A DNA stretch of 64,000 bases from Chamaecrista fasciculata. Lineage: Eukaryota > Streptophyta > Magnoliopsida > Fabales > Fabaceae. Below the pieces are notes generated by a model. It did not search any database. It was not told the origin of the DNA and saw only the letters and a program-made list of their open reading frames with translations. The stretch covers positions 55,247-119,246 of the forward strand of contig QANZ01023510.1 in NCBI GenBank assembly GCA_003254925.1, written 5' to 3'. The stretch's first letter is position 1. Each line of letters opens with the position of its first letter. Shown here piece after piece: positions 23,727 to 35,012 of the stretch. The translations under genes were made by a program, and so were the position numbers.

Positions 23727-23822
23727 CTCTCCGCAATGTCCTTACTCAGACAAGGTTGGGAATGTTGTGAAGGATGGGAGACCCCTCCCTCCTTATCCGG
23801 GAAAGTCCTAGGGTGTTTTGGT
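23727..23822 (+). pseudogene. 5S rRNA-like remnant
   Basis: CTCCGCA, then ggatgggagacc and gggaaagtcc, in the order of the 3' half of plant 5S rRNA (ctccgcag, ggatgggtgacc, gggaagtcc). The middle does not align well. It could be a 5S-derived SINE or a piece of a Cassandra-type element, whose LTRs carry 5S sequence. The likeness was judged by eye from memory of the 5S consensus. Confidence 0.35.
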
Positions 23823-24684
23823 AGGATTGAAGTAAAGGTTCCTTCGTGTTCAGTCACGATCACTTAAGTAAGTAAGGTAAGGACTTATATTTAGTAAATA
23901 TAGTATTGTTCTATTGAGTTCAAATCTCATTATCTTAGCTTTATTAGTAACTAGGGGTTATTATGAAAAGAAGTAAATTAGTTGAGGACCAAATAGTTAA
24001 TTTCCTCACCTTATCATCACATTTTACCCATTTCATCATGCATGTCGAATTGTCGATTATCACAATTGGAAGGGGGAGTTAATTATGTTATTTAAGAGTA
24101 ATAAAATGGAGATATAAAGTGTATTCAATAGGCTCAAAACGTACAATGCGCTAAATGAAGGCTTAACGTTACAATGCTATTGAAGGCAAATAAATAACTT
24201 TAAGTAGCATATAATGGGCATACGTTTGAGGGCAATATAATTATGTATTGAAAGCAATTGATTAGGGAGCAATAATAAGATCTATATATATACATGTGTG
24301 AGTGAGGCATAAAGGAGGGGGATGGTAGAGAGAGAGTGTCGTGAAGAGGAAGAAGATAGAAGAATATTAAGTAGTGAGGGATTCTTTTGAGTATTTGGAG
24401 AGTCTTTAGTGAGCTATTTCATTCTAAAAATAAGAGAGAATACATGGAGAAACTCCCTTCCCTTAAGTTCTTTAGAACATACTTTGTTTTACTATATTTG
24501 AAGTCTTTTTGTCTTACACATTTCTTATTTAAGTGCTTTACTTCTCCCTATTAAGATCATCCCAGAGACTGTTTCTTATTATTTGTTCTAATATTGTTAT
24601 TGTTTATATTTATTACTATTTTACGCTATTTCTCTTGTTTTGCTCTGGACCTCCAAACACGAACTCATCCCGTTCTCGAAACAT
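23823..24684. other. Gene-free stretch with possible LTR debris
   Basis: Purine-rich leader-like sequence (24,300-24,450) followed by T-rich DNA resembles the R/U5 part of an LTR. An imperfect tRNA-Met primer site (atatcagagc) lies at about 24,796-24,805. No border or TSD is found. Confidence 0.35.
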
Positions 24685-26200
24685 TAAGTTATCAAAATAA
24701 TTCAGAAATTATATATAATAATATCGTCCTTGAGATTGAATATTTGAATTTGGTTGTAAATTTGTGGGTCTTCTATTATAGATTTATATCATTTCATATC
24801 AGAGCTTCAATTTAAACTCATTTCATATTCTTTTAATTGTATGTTATATCAATGAAAACAATTATTTAACATCAAGTTGAAAAAAATTATTACCAGCGAT
24901 GGAATTAAGCGCAAAACATGATGATAATCATGATATATATAAATAAAAATAGCTTCAAATAAAAAACCCCATAATTCATATATATGCATGAATTTGATAT
25001 TAAACAGAGATTTCCAATCGGATCACGACATGATTCATCGAACAAATAATTATTTGTAATGGCCAGTTGTATTATTAACCCTTTTTTTAACCCGAACTTT
25101 CTGGAATTCACCGTTTGAGACAAAAACTTAGGGCCTGATTGGTTTAAGAAAATGTTTCCTGTTTTCATTTTCTGTTTCCATTTCTGGAATTCTATTTTCA
25201 TTTCAAAATTTTCAATATTTAAGAAAGATGTTTGTTTTATAAAGTTAAAAAATCGTTTTCATTCATATTTAAATTATGTTAACTTGAATAACACTAATTT
25301 TTATATGTTTTTAAGTTTGATTATAGTTAAATGATGATATTAACATGATTAAATAGTTTACTTTTGTTTAATGTTGCAAAATATCATAAGTTTGTTTTTG
25401 GAAATACTGAAAACGTCTTTTTGACGTTTCCTGTTTTCAGCCTGTTTCAGAAAATGTTTCTAGAAAACATTTCCAAAAAAACTGTACAAAACACGTTTTC
25501 AGTCATATTTCCTGTTTTCAGTGAAAATGGAAACAGGAAACAGGGCAACCAATCAGACCCTTAATTTGCAAGGTTTGTATGTTTTCTTCAATTTATTTAT
25601 TTATTTTTTGCCAGAAAAAAAATGGACAAAACACCCAACACGGATGGTAGTCTTTTTACAATTTATTTTTAATAAACTGTATTTCAGTAAACTACATTTT
25701 CAAGTGGAAGATATATATTATTCAGTGATAGCACACCTCTTGCTTCACTTGCACACTGCAAAGCTAAGATATTATTCAGTATATGTTGGGGCTCGATATT
25801 TTAAATATATTCAATTTATTCTTTAATAAATTATCAAAATAATTCAGAAATTATATATATAGTAGTATCGATAAGAACAATTATTTAACATCAAACTGAA
25901 AAAAAATATTATCCAGTGATGGAAGCGCAAATCATGATGATAATCATGATATATAAAAAAATAGCTTCGAATAAAAACCCCATAATTAATTCATATATAT
26001 GAATGAATTTGATATTGAACAGAGATTGCCGATCGGATCATGGCATGATTCATCAAACAAAGAATTATTAATAATGGCTAGTTGTATTATTAACCTTTTT
26101 TTTTCCCGAACTTCTGGAATTCACCGTTTGAGACAGAAACTTTGCAAGGTCTGTTTTCTTCGATTTATTTTTAATAAACTGTATTTAAGTAAACATCATT
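24685..26200 (+). repeat. Diverged tandem duplication
   Basis: Sequence at about 24,685-25,640 (with an insert) recurs at about 25,825-26,200, sharing landmarks such as 'aattcagaaattatat', 'gatgataatcatgatata' and 'ggaattcaccgtttgaga'. The string ttcagtatatgttggggct also occurs at 23,606 and 25,775, so the repeat unit may begin there. The first copy holds the PIF/Harbinger MITE. The second serves as a near-empty site. Confidence 0.7.
25131..25560. mobile_element. PIF/Harbinger-like MITE (TTA TSD)
   Basis: Termini GGGCCTGATTGGTT / AACCAATCAGACCC and 3-bp TSDs TTA (25,128-25,130, 25,561-25,563) fit Tourist-type elements. The inside has repeated 'tttcctgttttc' motifs. The paralogous stretch near 26,140 lacks it. 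Confidence 0.8.
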
Positions 26201-28074
26201 TCCAAGACGAAGAAAAATACAAGAACTCAGCTTTAAATCTGACTGTTAGAACTTCAAACGAATTCGTGTACATGCTGAAAATTAACTACATCGAAGAAAA
26301 CAATGAAAAAAACTGATAATTGTTGAAGCTGAATTATAATACTTTTCTTTTATCTTTTGGTATCTTTTAGTACATGAATATATACATGTAGATATAGGGT
26401 ATATATACCCACCTACTTCGGATATGTTTTGATCTTGTAATTTAAAGAACTAATTCAATGATTAATGAGAAGCTTAATTATATATACATATGATTATGAG
26501 AATAAAATTGTATATATATTATTTATAATTTTTATTTAAAATTAAAAAAAATTATGTAAACTAATATATTCTTCTCATTAATTTTTTAATAATCAGTCAT
26601 CAAATCGATGAAATTGCATTAAGTTTGATTGGTTAAATAGATTACCGTATGACGTTATACATTTAAAAAAAATTTATCAATTAATTATTTATATAGTAAA
26701 TAATATATTTTATATAATAAATTTATAAACAAATTAAATTATTATAAAATATTACAATAAAATAGCATATACTTGTAATTTATATATTAAATTAATTCAA
26801 CTGGTAGCATACATTAAGATAAAGTATAATTTCATAAAAGTCTAAATTTAGTGCATAATTTATGTTATAATTCATTTAACAAGAAAAAAAATACAAAGTA
26901 AATGATACATTTTACAATTCATTACTACTAATAATTGTCAAAATCAAATAAAAAAACACGGTAAATTTTTTAATAAAATAGTGATAAAAAAAAAATTGCT
27001 CCCAAATTGCTCTGGCATTTTCTTCTTCTCTACTTCATCTTCTTCTCCACTTTTAAATTTAGGAGATGAGTTGTAATACTTACAATTCCTCCCTTATAAT
27101 TTCATTTAAATAAATCAGATTTTCAGTATTCTCAAGATTGGTGGTGGTTTTTTTCAGATCTATTTATGATTCTACTATTTCTTTATAAAAGAATTGTTTC
27201 AATACTAGATCAACTTAGATATGAGTTCCTATGGTGAAAAGCTTTCGATCAACTGTCAATTTATGGAGAAGTTTACGACATCTTCGTTCACGAAGAAAAC
27301 TACTTTTTTGATATGCAGGGAGTATAATTGTAAGTGTTCTGTTGGTAACACCAAGATCGATGATAATTTTCATTTGAGGATACTTTCCATATAAGATCAA
27401 TTGCATTTTTAATTGTTTCTCTAGTTTAACACTATTTACAAATTATGCTTCATGTATTATTAGATTTGTGTTATATGAAAGAAGTGTAAGTGACATTTGA
27501 CTTCTCTATAATATAATTTGGCTATGATACTTTTCAAACTTAAAAAAAATAAAAAAATAATGATCCAAACCCAGCCGATTCAATTTAGTTTTTGACTCTC
27601 AATATAGTTTTGATTGGGTCAATTTGATCCCACCACTTATACGATCAAAATACTCTAAATGACTTATATTCCTCTCCATAATTTTTTTTGGCCAGATTTC
27701 TCTCCATAATTCTTATTATATTGAACTTGATTTAAGCTTTAAATTATATTGACTTTTCTAATCGATTGTAATCAAACAATGCATTTATATTTAATTATTC
27801 ATTCAATTACAATATATTTTTATTGGTAAGTTTCACATGCCCCAAACGGTCGATAATTATTTTTTAAATTAAAAAACATTACATGTATAATAAAATATCA
27901 TAAATATTATTTATAATGTTCAAATAATGATAAAAAATATTCAAATTTTAATTATTTTCACTCGTTCTAATATTTTATATCATATCGACCTTATTAAAAA
28001 TCAATAATTGGAAGTCTCTAAAATTATAAGTAACAAATTAAATAATCTGAAATATCAGTAACTACTCAACCATA
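26201..28074. other. Gene-free AT-rich stretch
   Basis: Very AT-rich. No gene seen; short frames carry no recognisable domain. A tail-only scar lies at 27,669-27,711. Confidence 0.55.
27669..27711 (-). mobile_element. Tail-only retroposon scar 8
   Basis: Fifteen-base repeats ttYctctccataatt (27,669-27,683 and 27,697-27,711, 14 of 15) flank ttttttggccaga. Minus strand: tctggcc plus A-run. Confidence 0.6.
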
Positions 28075-28084
28075 TTTTATAAAC

Positions 28085-28389
28085 GAGTAAACTACCATTC
28101 TGGTCCTTGAATTTATGAGGTTCTGTGCATTTGGTCCCTGGACTAACGAAATAGGAGAATAGGTCCTCGAACTTATCCAACGTTAGTCAAGTTAGTCCCT
28201 CCGTCAACTTGACATCCCAATGTTAGTCAAGTTAACGTGACATGTAGGTTTTTTTGGGATGTCAAGTTGACGGAGAGACTAACTTGACTAACGTTGGATA
28301 AATTCGAGGACCTATTCTCCAATTTTGTTAATCCAGGGACCAAATGCACAGAACCTCATAAATCCAGGGACCAGAATGGTAGTTTACTC
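28085..28389. mobile_element. MITE family F2
   Basis: Near-perfect hairpin with GAGTAAACTACCATTCTGG ends and exact 10-bp TSDs ttttataaac (28,075-28,084 and 28,390-28,399). The centre carries gatgtcaagttgacgg-type palindromes. Confidence 0.85.
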
Positions 28390-28399
28390 TTTTATAAAC

Positions 28400-29598
28400 C
28401 ATAACCTTTTTCCTGTTTAAAAGCAAATCGACATTAACGAGGCAGGGTTCAGAAAGGAGCCTATCTTTTGGTTTGATAAACTATGAAAGAGTATTTATTA
28501 TTTCTTCCTCATCCATATTCTTCAACTTGAGACGAATTATTAGTAACTTCTAAAAGATGACTCGGAAAAGACGAGTTCTGATGTAGGGTAAGACAACTAA
28601 CCCTACATCCAATAGCAGAATAGCTAATTGAGTAGCGGCAGTAGCCTACATTAGGCAATTTCAAATTGGTTTTTATTTTTGCATATTGAAATTGTGAAAT
28701 AATTGTGATTATTTTTACGGGTATTTAATAATTGTAATTGATTAATAATTGTATAAGTATTTTAAAATTATATAGAGGTAAAAATACTAATTGATAACGA
28801 AAGATATTTGAATGAAATTTGTAGTGTTTGGTTGTGGCATGTGGGTTAATAAAGCAAAATGATTTTGAAATTGTTTTGAAATTTGTGCTACTAGAGGTTT
28901 TTCTATCAATATTACTTATATTGGAGGAGAGACTAAAATGTAAAATTTTGGAAACTGGATTATATATTTTTTTCCTTATTATTTTTTAATTTTGTTTTTA
29001 AATTTTTACACTAAATAAATATAATAAGAAATGATGAATAGAAAAAAAATATAAATATAATAAATAAGAGTATTAAAAATTATTATTGCGTCAAATAATT
29101 TTTTTATATTTATATTAATGTATAAATAATTATTGGTAGTTGAGTAAAAGTATATTAATAATTAAGAAGATATTAAAATGATATTGGAGTTATATATATT
29201 ATATTGCTGATTTATATTGTAATGGAGATATAGGTGCCAGCCAAACATCCAGAGCACTGTAACTCCGGTGGTAGTATATCGATACTAGAGGATATTGGCA
29301 ATGAATAGTTAAAGTTTTATTGTTTATTTACTTGGATCATACTTCTCACCATCCGATCATCTTTCAGGATTCTTTTTTATTAGTAACTAAATATAATTTA
29401 TTATGATATTTATTTTTGCCAATCGTGACAAATTAAACTTTATTTATATATGCAGCATTTTTTTTTCTAATATTTCCAACATGCAAGCGATTTTATTTTT
29501 AAAATTCTTAAAAACTCGGAAAAGACATATTTGAATTACTTGCACAATAATTGTCAGCATCATAATTTGCATGCACTGCAATATTGCTCGTCATATAT
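28400..29598. other. Gene-free AT-rich stretch
   Basis: No gene. A short inverted repeat gatgtagggt/accctacatc lies at about 28,579-28,611. Confidence 0.5.
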
Positions 29599-29950
29599 AT
29601 ATCATAAATATTATATGGCTAAACCCTTTGACGGTAGGTCAAAAATAATAAATTAAAAAATTAAAAAAGAAAAAAAAAATTACCACTCTTTCTCCCTACT
29701 CCTTTAAACAAATAAATGAATTTAAAAAAATGCAAAAAATAACTAAAAATTAAAAAATGTCACCACTCTCTCTCTCCATTCACTTTCTCTATATGAGGTA
29801 ATTTTAAATTGGTCCTAAATATTTTATTTATTTTAGATGAGTCTTATAAATTTTTATAATTTCTCAAATTGGTCCCAAACTTACTCTTTTATCAATATAA
29901 AAATCAATTCAAATGTTACATGCATAACGGGCACGCCAAACCGTGGTGTA
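29599..29950 (+). mobile_element. Degenerate Helitron, copy 4
   Basis: It follows the sequence of copy 1 (ttatatggcta, aggtcaaaaat, 'atatgaggtaatttaaattggtcctaaat', catgcat) but the 3' hairpin is reduced to 'aacgggcacgccaaaccg'. The end has been lost at the (TA)n run in which the F2 long element sits. Confidence 0.55.
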
Positions 29951-30116
29951 TATATATATATATGAGTAAACTCCCAAACTGGTCCCCGAATTATTGGGTC
30001 GCTGACAGATTGGTCCCTGATTTATGGAAATTGACAAATAGGTCCCCGAATTTTACTAACGTTAGTCAAATTGGTCCCTGAAGTGCCACGTCAGCAGTTG
30101 GAAAACTAAAAAAAAA

Positions 30117-30556
30117 NNNNNNNNNNNNNNNNNNNNNNNNNNNNNNNNNNNNNNNNNNNNNNNNNNNNNNNNNNNNNNNNNNNNNNNNNNNNNNNNNNNN
30201 NNNNNNNNNNNNNNNNNNNNNNNNNNNNNNNNNNNNNNNNNNNNNNNNNNNNNNNNNNNNNNNNNNNNNNNNNNNNNNNNNNNNNNNNNNNNNNNNNNNN
30301 NNNNNNNNNNNNNNNNNNNNNNNNNNNNNNNNNNNNNNNNNNNNNNNNNNNNNNNNNNNNNNNNNNNNNNNNNNNNNNNNNNNNNNNNNNNNNNNNNNNN
30401 NNNNNNNNNNNNNNNNNNNNNNNNNNNNNNNNNNNNNNNNNNNNNNNNNNNNNNNNNNNNNNNNNNNNNNNNNNNNNNNNNNNNNNNNNNNNNNNNNNNN
30501 NNNNNNNNNNNNNNNNNNNNNNNNNNNNNNNNNNNNNNNNNNNNNNNNNNNNNNNN
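30117..30556. other. Assembly gap (about 440 N)
   Basis: A run of N inside the long inverted-repeat element. True size unknown. Confidence 0.95.
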
Positions 30557-31090
30557 GGTTTTAGGGTTTGGGGTTCAAGGTTCAGGGTTTGGGATTTTAG
30601 GGTTTGGGGTTTAGGTTTGAGTTTGGGGTTTGGGGTTTAGGGTTTTAGAGTTTAGGGTATGGGATTTTAGGGTTTGGGGTTGTAGAGTTTAGGGTTTAAG
30701 GTTTTATGATTTGGGGTTTGGAATTTTAGGGTTTGGGGTTTGGGGTTTTACAATTTAGGGTTTAAGGTTTTAGGATTTGAGGTTTGGGATTTTAGGATCT
30801 AGGTTTGGGGTTTTGGGTTTTAGGGTTTGGGGTTTGGAGTTCTAAGATTTGGGGTTTTAGAGTTTAAGGACTAAATTGAAATGTTTGGAAGAATTTTGGG
30901 AAATTTTACAATTTTAGGATTTTAGGGTTTTAGGGTTTATGATTTTAGGGTTTAGGGTTTAGGATTTTAGGGTTTGGGGGTTTGGGGTTTAAGGTTTGGG
31001 GTTTGGAATTTTAGGGTTTGGGGTTTTACAATTTAGGGTTTAAAGTTTCAGGATTTAGGGTTTAGGGTTTGGGGTTTAGGGTTTTTAATA
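30557..31090 (+). repeat. Telomere-like TTTAGGG-type repeats
   Basis: Dense variants of ggttTAGGG, TTTAGGGTTTgGGG and TTTTAGGG, irregularly spaced and not a pure 7-mer array. This is an interstitial, degenerate telomere-like stretch, bounded by transposon arms on one side and a minisatellite on the other. Confidence 0.85.
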
Positions 31091-31094
31091 CTTT

Positions 31095-31420
31095 TAAGGA
31101 CTAAACTGGAATGTTTGGAAGAGTTTTGGGACATTTTACAATTTTATTTTGGGGATTTGGGACTAAACTGGAATGTTTGGAAGAGTTTTGGGACATTTTA
31201 CAATTTTATTTTGAAGATTTGGGACTAAACTGGAATGTTTGGAAGAGTTTTGGGACATTTTACAATTTTATTTTGAGGATTTGGGACTAAACTGGAATGT
31301 TTGGAAGAGTTTTGGGACAATTTACAATTTTATTTTGAGGATTTGGGACTAAATTGGAATGTTTGGAAGAGTTTTGGGACATTTTACAATTTTATTTTGA
31401 GGATTTGGGACTAAAATGAA
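31095..31420 (+). repeat. 62-bp minisatellite
   Basis: About five units, each with 'gactaaactggaatgtttgg', 'gagttttgggac' and 'acaattttattttgaggat'. Spacing between units is 60, 62, 62 and 62 bp. A reverse-complement fragment of the same unit occurs at about 59,640-59,815. Confidence 0.9.
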
Positions 31421-31689
31421 TGAAGATGATGAAAAAGAGGGGAAATTGAGAATGAGATAAAAATATAACTCAGGGACCTATTAATGCTGATGTGGCACGC
31501 ATAGGTGGCTTTTTTTTTCCAGTTTTCCAACTGCTGATGTTGCACTTAACGTGCCACGTCAACAGTTAACGGCTTCAGGGACCAATTTGACTAACGTTAG
31601 TAAAATTCGGGGACTTATTTGTCAATTTCCATAAATCAGGGACCAATCTGTCAGCGACCCAATAATTCGGGGACCAGTTTGGGAGTTTA

Positions 31690-31726
<37 letters not shown>

Positions 31727-31742
31727 ACAACGAAATAATTGG

Positions 31743-31793
31743 GAGTTACTTACCTTTTTTTTTCTTTTTTGATAGGAGAGCTACTTACCTTTT
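31743..31793 (-). mobile_element. Tail-only retroposon scar 9
   Basis: Sixteen-base repeats gagYtacttacctttt (31,743-31,758 and 31,778-31,793, 15 of 16) flank a T-run ending gatag (ctatc plus A-run on the minus strand). Confidence 0.6.
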
Positions 31794-32070
31794 ATAGATA
31801 TTAAAAATGGAACAAGACATCATCGAGCAAATGATGAATTTTATATTTGTATCCATCTTTTAAAACATTATCATGTTGCATAATAGCCAATTGGGCAATT
31901 GGCCACCCACTGGCAGCTAACCACGTGATTCCTGTTGCTGTTTGAGCCCAAAATGGAAATCAGAAATCAGAAATCATTTTGGGTTTATTAAAATAATAGC
32001 GCAATCATGAACCATTCCCTATTTAAGACCAAAGCAAGCATAAGCAATACTGTGTAGTACTGTGATGACC
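31794..32070 (+). promoter_or_regulatory. AOC2 upstream region
   Basis: The block 'gcaatcatgaaccattccctatttaag' (32,001-32,027) is closely matched before AOC3 (gcacaatcatgaagcataccctattt, then tatttaag), so it predates that duplication. TATTTAAG at 32,020-32,027 is the likely TATA box, 44 bp before the chosen ATG. Confidence 0.55.
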
Positions 32071-35012
32071 ATGGCTTCCATCATGAGAATTGCACTCATC
32101 TTGCTTTTCTCTCTGCTTCCTCTATTCTCTCTTCAAGTAGCCTCAGATAATACTACTACCCCTTCTATACTTCACCCTCTGGATCCTCTCACTGACCAAG
32201 AAATCACCCTCATACGCACCATCGTCCTCTCCAAATATCCCAATAACATCACCTTTCACTATGTGGGCCTAGACGACCCCGACAAGCCGACTATCCTTAA
32301 ATGGGCCTCAAGCCCACAAATCCACATCCCTCGCCACGCCTTTGTTATTGCCATAGTAAACAGTCAAACCCACGAAATCCTGATTGACCTTGAAGCCAAA
32401 CAAGTCCTCTCGGACAATGTTCACTCTGGTACGGGTTTTCCTATCCTAACCGTAGAGGAACAAGGTGAGGCTACATTGTTGCCATTAAAGTATGGTCCTT
32501 TTATTGAGTCGGTGAAAAAGAGGGGTCTGAATTTGTCAGAAGTGGTGTGCTCGGTTTTCACGGTGGGATGGTATGGTGAGAGCAAGAGTGATAGGGCAGT
32601 GAAAGTGGAGTGCTTTATGAAGGAAGAGACGACCAACATATACGAAAGGCCTATCAATGGAATAAACATATTGGTTCATCTTGAGAAGATGGCCATTGTT
32701 GAATACCATGATAGGTCCGTTATTCCTGTGCCCAAGGCTGACCATACTGAATATATAGCCGAGAAACAGAAGCCACCTTTTGGCCCAAAGCTTCATGGCT
32801 TGTCCTCCTTCCAACCTGAAGGCCCTGGCTTCAAGATCAATGGCCACACCATCTCGTATGTAACGAAATCTTACTAGCTAGTTAATTAGTTGATCGATGC
32901 ATGCATGCTATTAATTATTTATTTAAAAGAAAATTTATTTTTATTTTTTAATTAAATTTGTTTAAAACTATAATTTAATCATTTGATATATCTTTTTTAG
33001 TCTTATTTTAGGGTAAATTATATTTTAATACCTTGTTTTATGAATCTATTTCATTTTGGTATTCTATTTTTTGCATCGTTAACACTTTGGTACCCTGATC
33101 TATGGATCAATTTCACTTTGGTACCCTGTTCTATCTTTTTTAGGGTACCAAAGTGTTAATGGTGCAAAGAATAAGGTACTAAAATGTTAACAGTACAAAA
33201 CAGGATACCAAAGTGTCACTTTTGAAAGAATAAGGCATCAAAGTAAAATCAGTTCATAGAATAGGATAGCAAAGTCTAATTTATTTATTTTTTTTAATAA
33301 ACATTAAGCATTTAATCTCTACATATATGTGTTTTTCAGATGGGCGAACTGGAATTTCCACGTAGGATTTGATGCGAGAGCAGGAGCGGTGATATCGATG
33401 GCATCCATTTATGATTTGGACGCACAAAAGTCTCGTAGGGTGCTATACAGAGGATACATCTCAGAGCTGTTCGTGCCATACCAAGACCCATCGGAAGAAT
33501 GGTATTACAAGACTTTCTTCGACGCCGGAGAGTTTGGTTTTGGACAATCCATGGTGTCATTGCAGCCCTTTACGGATTGCCCTCCTCATTCTCAATTCCT
33601 TGATGCTCATTTCGCTTCAAGTGATGGTTCCTCCACTGAACTCTCCAATGCTATCTGTGTCTTCGAACGACATGGCAATATCCTTTGGCGTCACACTGAG
33701 ACCGCCATTCCCAACACTCATAATGTTCGTTTTCACCATCACTATTATTATTTTTTGAAAAAATAAAATAACTAGATTGAAAAATGATGACAAAATTAAA
33801 ATAATGTTTTTCTAATGTTAATTTTGGCAGCTTCATGAGTCAAGGTCTGAAGTGACCTTAGTGGTGAGAGCAATAGTGACTGTGGGCAACTACGACAATA
33901 TCATAGATTGGGAGTTCAAGCCAAGTGGCTCTATCAAGATTGGGGTACGTACGTATAATATGTATACTATGCACTAGTTATTATATATTATATAGAATTC
34001 AAATTTATGTTCGTATAAAAAAGTAATAATTTCATATGTATATTGTATAGTAGTAAGTAATAGTAGTACCTAGTCTTATTGTAAGAAATTAAAGTTGAAA
34101 CTTTACTTAACATAAACTAGATCTTTTAACTTACACTTAAACTTGTTTTCCTTGTGTATATATATATATATATAGATATCACTTTCAGGTATGCTGGAAA
34201 TTAGGGCAGCAGATATCAAACACAAGGACGAGATTAAGGAAGAACAACACGGAAGCTTGGTGGCAGAGAACAGCATAGGAGTGTATCATGATCACCACTT
34301 CATTTTCCATCTTGACCTCGACATCGACGGTGAAGAAAACTCCTTCGTCAAGACAGATTTGAAGTCTATGAGAGTCACAGATGGTAGCTCTCCAAGAAAG
34401 AGTTATTGGATAACTGAGAGTAACACTTTGAAGAGTGAATCCGATGCTAAGATTAAACTAGGATTAGGCCCATCTGAGCTTTCAATGGTGAACCCCAATA
34501 AGAAAACCTCTGTCGGCAACGACGTCGGTTACCGCCTCCTTCCGGCGCCGGTGGCTCATTCGCTCCTCGCCGATGATGATTACCCACAACTCCGAGGAGC
34601 CTTCGTTAATTATGATGTGTGGGTTACACCATACAATAGGAGTGAAAAGTGGGCTGGTGGTTTGTACGCTGATCAGAGCCGTGGAGATGATACATTGCCT
34701 GTTTGGACTAAAAAGTGAGAATATTTTCTTAGTTAATTAACACACTTAACTATCTCTTGGAGTCGTAAATTAATTAGTGTGTTCTAATTATTGATTTTAT
34801 AATGCAGGAACAGGGATATTGAGAACAAGGACATAGTGATGTGGTACGTGGTGGGAATCAATCACGTTCCATGCCAAGAAGATTTTCCAATAATGCCATT
34901 ATTGAGCACTGGATTTGAGCTGAGGCCAACTAACTTCTTTGAGAGGAATCCCGTTCTTAAAACACTGTCTCCAAAATACTTTGAAGTCCCAAGCTGTCCC
35001 AAGCAAAACTAG
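32071..35012 (+). CDS. Copper-containing amine oxidase 2 (AOC2)
   Basis: The second array member and probably the best-preserved. Exons 32071-32855, 33340-33724, 33831-33944, 34176-34714 and 34808-35012 join to about 675 residues with the same intron positions as AOC1. A signal peptide is present (about 1-23). All catalytic residues are visible: Asp in [10 protein letters not shown] (about 323), topaquinone Tyr in TVGNYDN (about 411), Cu ligands in YHDHHF (about 466/468) and the His of [10 protein letters not shown] (about 627). Introns are short (intron 3 is 231 bp against 2.2 kb in AOC1), with one F1 MITE in intron 1. An ATG 6 bp upstream would add two residues; the one in GACCATGGCTTCC is chosen because AOC1 and AOC3 share it. 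Expected role: oxidation of putrescine-like amines in the cell wall with H2O2 release. Confidence 0.94.
33011..33286. mobile_element. MITE family F1, decayed (AOC2 intron 1)
   Basis: Left end GGGTAAATTATATTTTAATACC, with gggtaccaaagtgttaatggtgc units in both directions. The right end has lost the CCC (aatttattt), and no clear TSD is found. Confidence 0.65.

Larger units (their letters stand above)
29964..31692. mobile_element. Long F2-type element with telomere-like core
   Basis: Long inverted termini, GAGTAAACTCCCAAACTGG... at 29,964 and ...GGGAGTTTACTC at 31,692, match for at least 130 bp. They use the same 'ggtccc(c/t)gaattt' units as the short F2 MITEs. The element lies in a (TA)n run, so its TSD cannot be delimited. 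Inside are a 440-base N gap, about 530 bp of degenerate TTTAGGG sequence and a 62-bp tandem array. No transposase frame is visible; the gap could hide one of modest size. Confidence 0.8.

Noticed and set aside
24796..24805. atatcagagc as a tRNA-Met primer site of an LTR element
   Set aside because: Two or more mismatches to TGGTATCAGAGC and no identifiable LTR border before it. Kept only as possible debris.
30557..31090. True telomere or chromosome-end signal
   Set aside because: Repeats are degenerate and irregular, and lie between the arms of a transposable element with genes on both sides.
31095..31420. CRISPR-like regular array
   Set aside because: Units are contiguous 62-bp tandem copies without unique spacers, in a plant genome.
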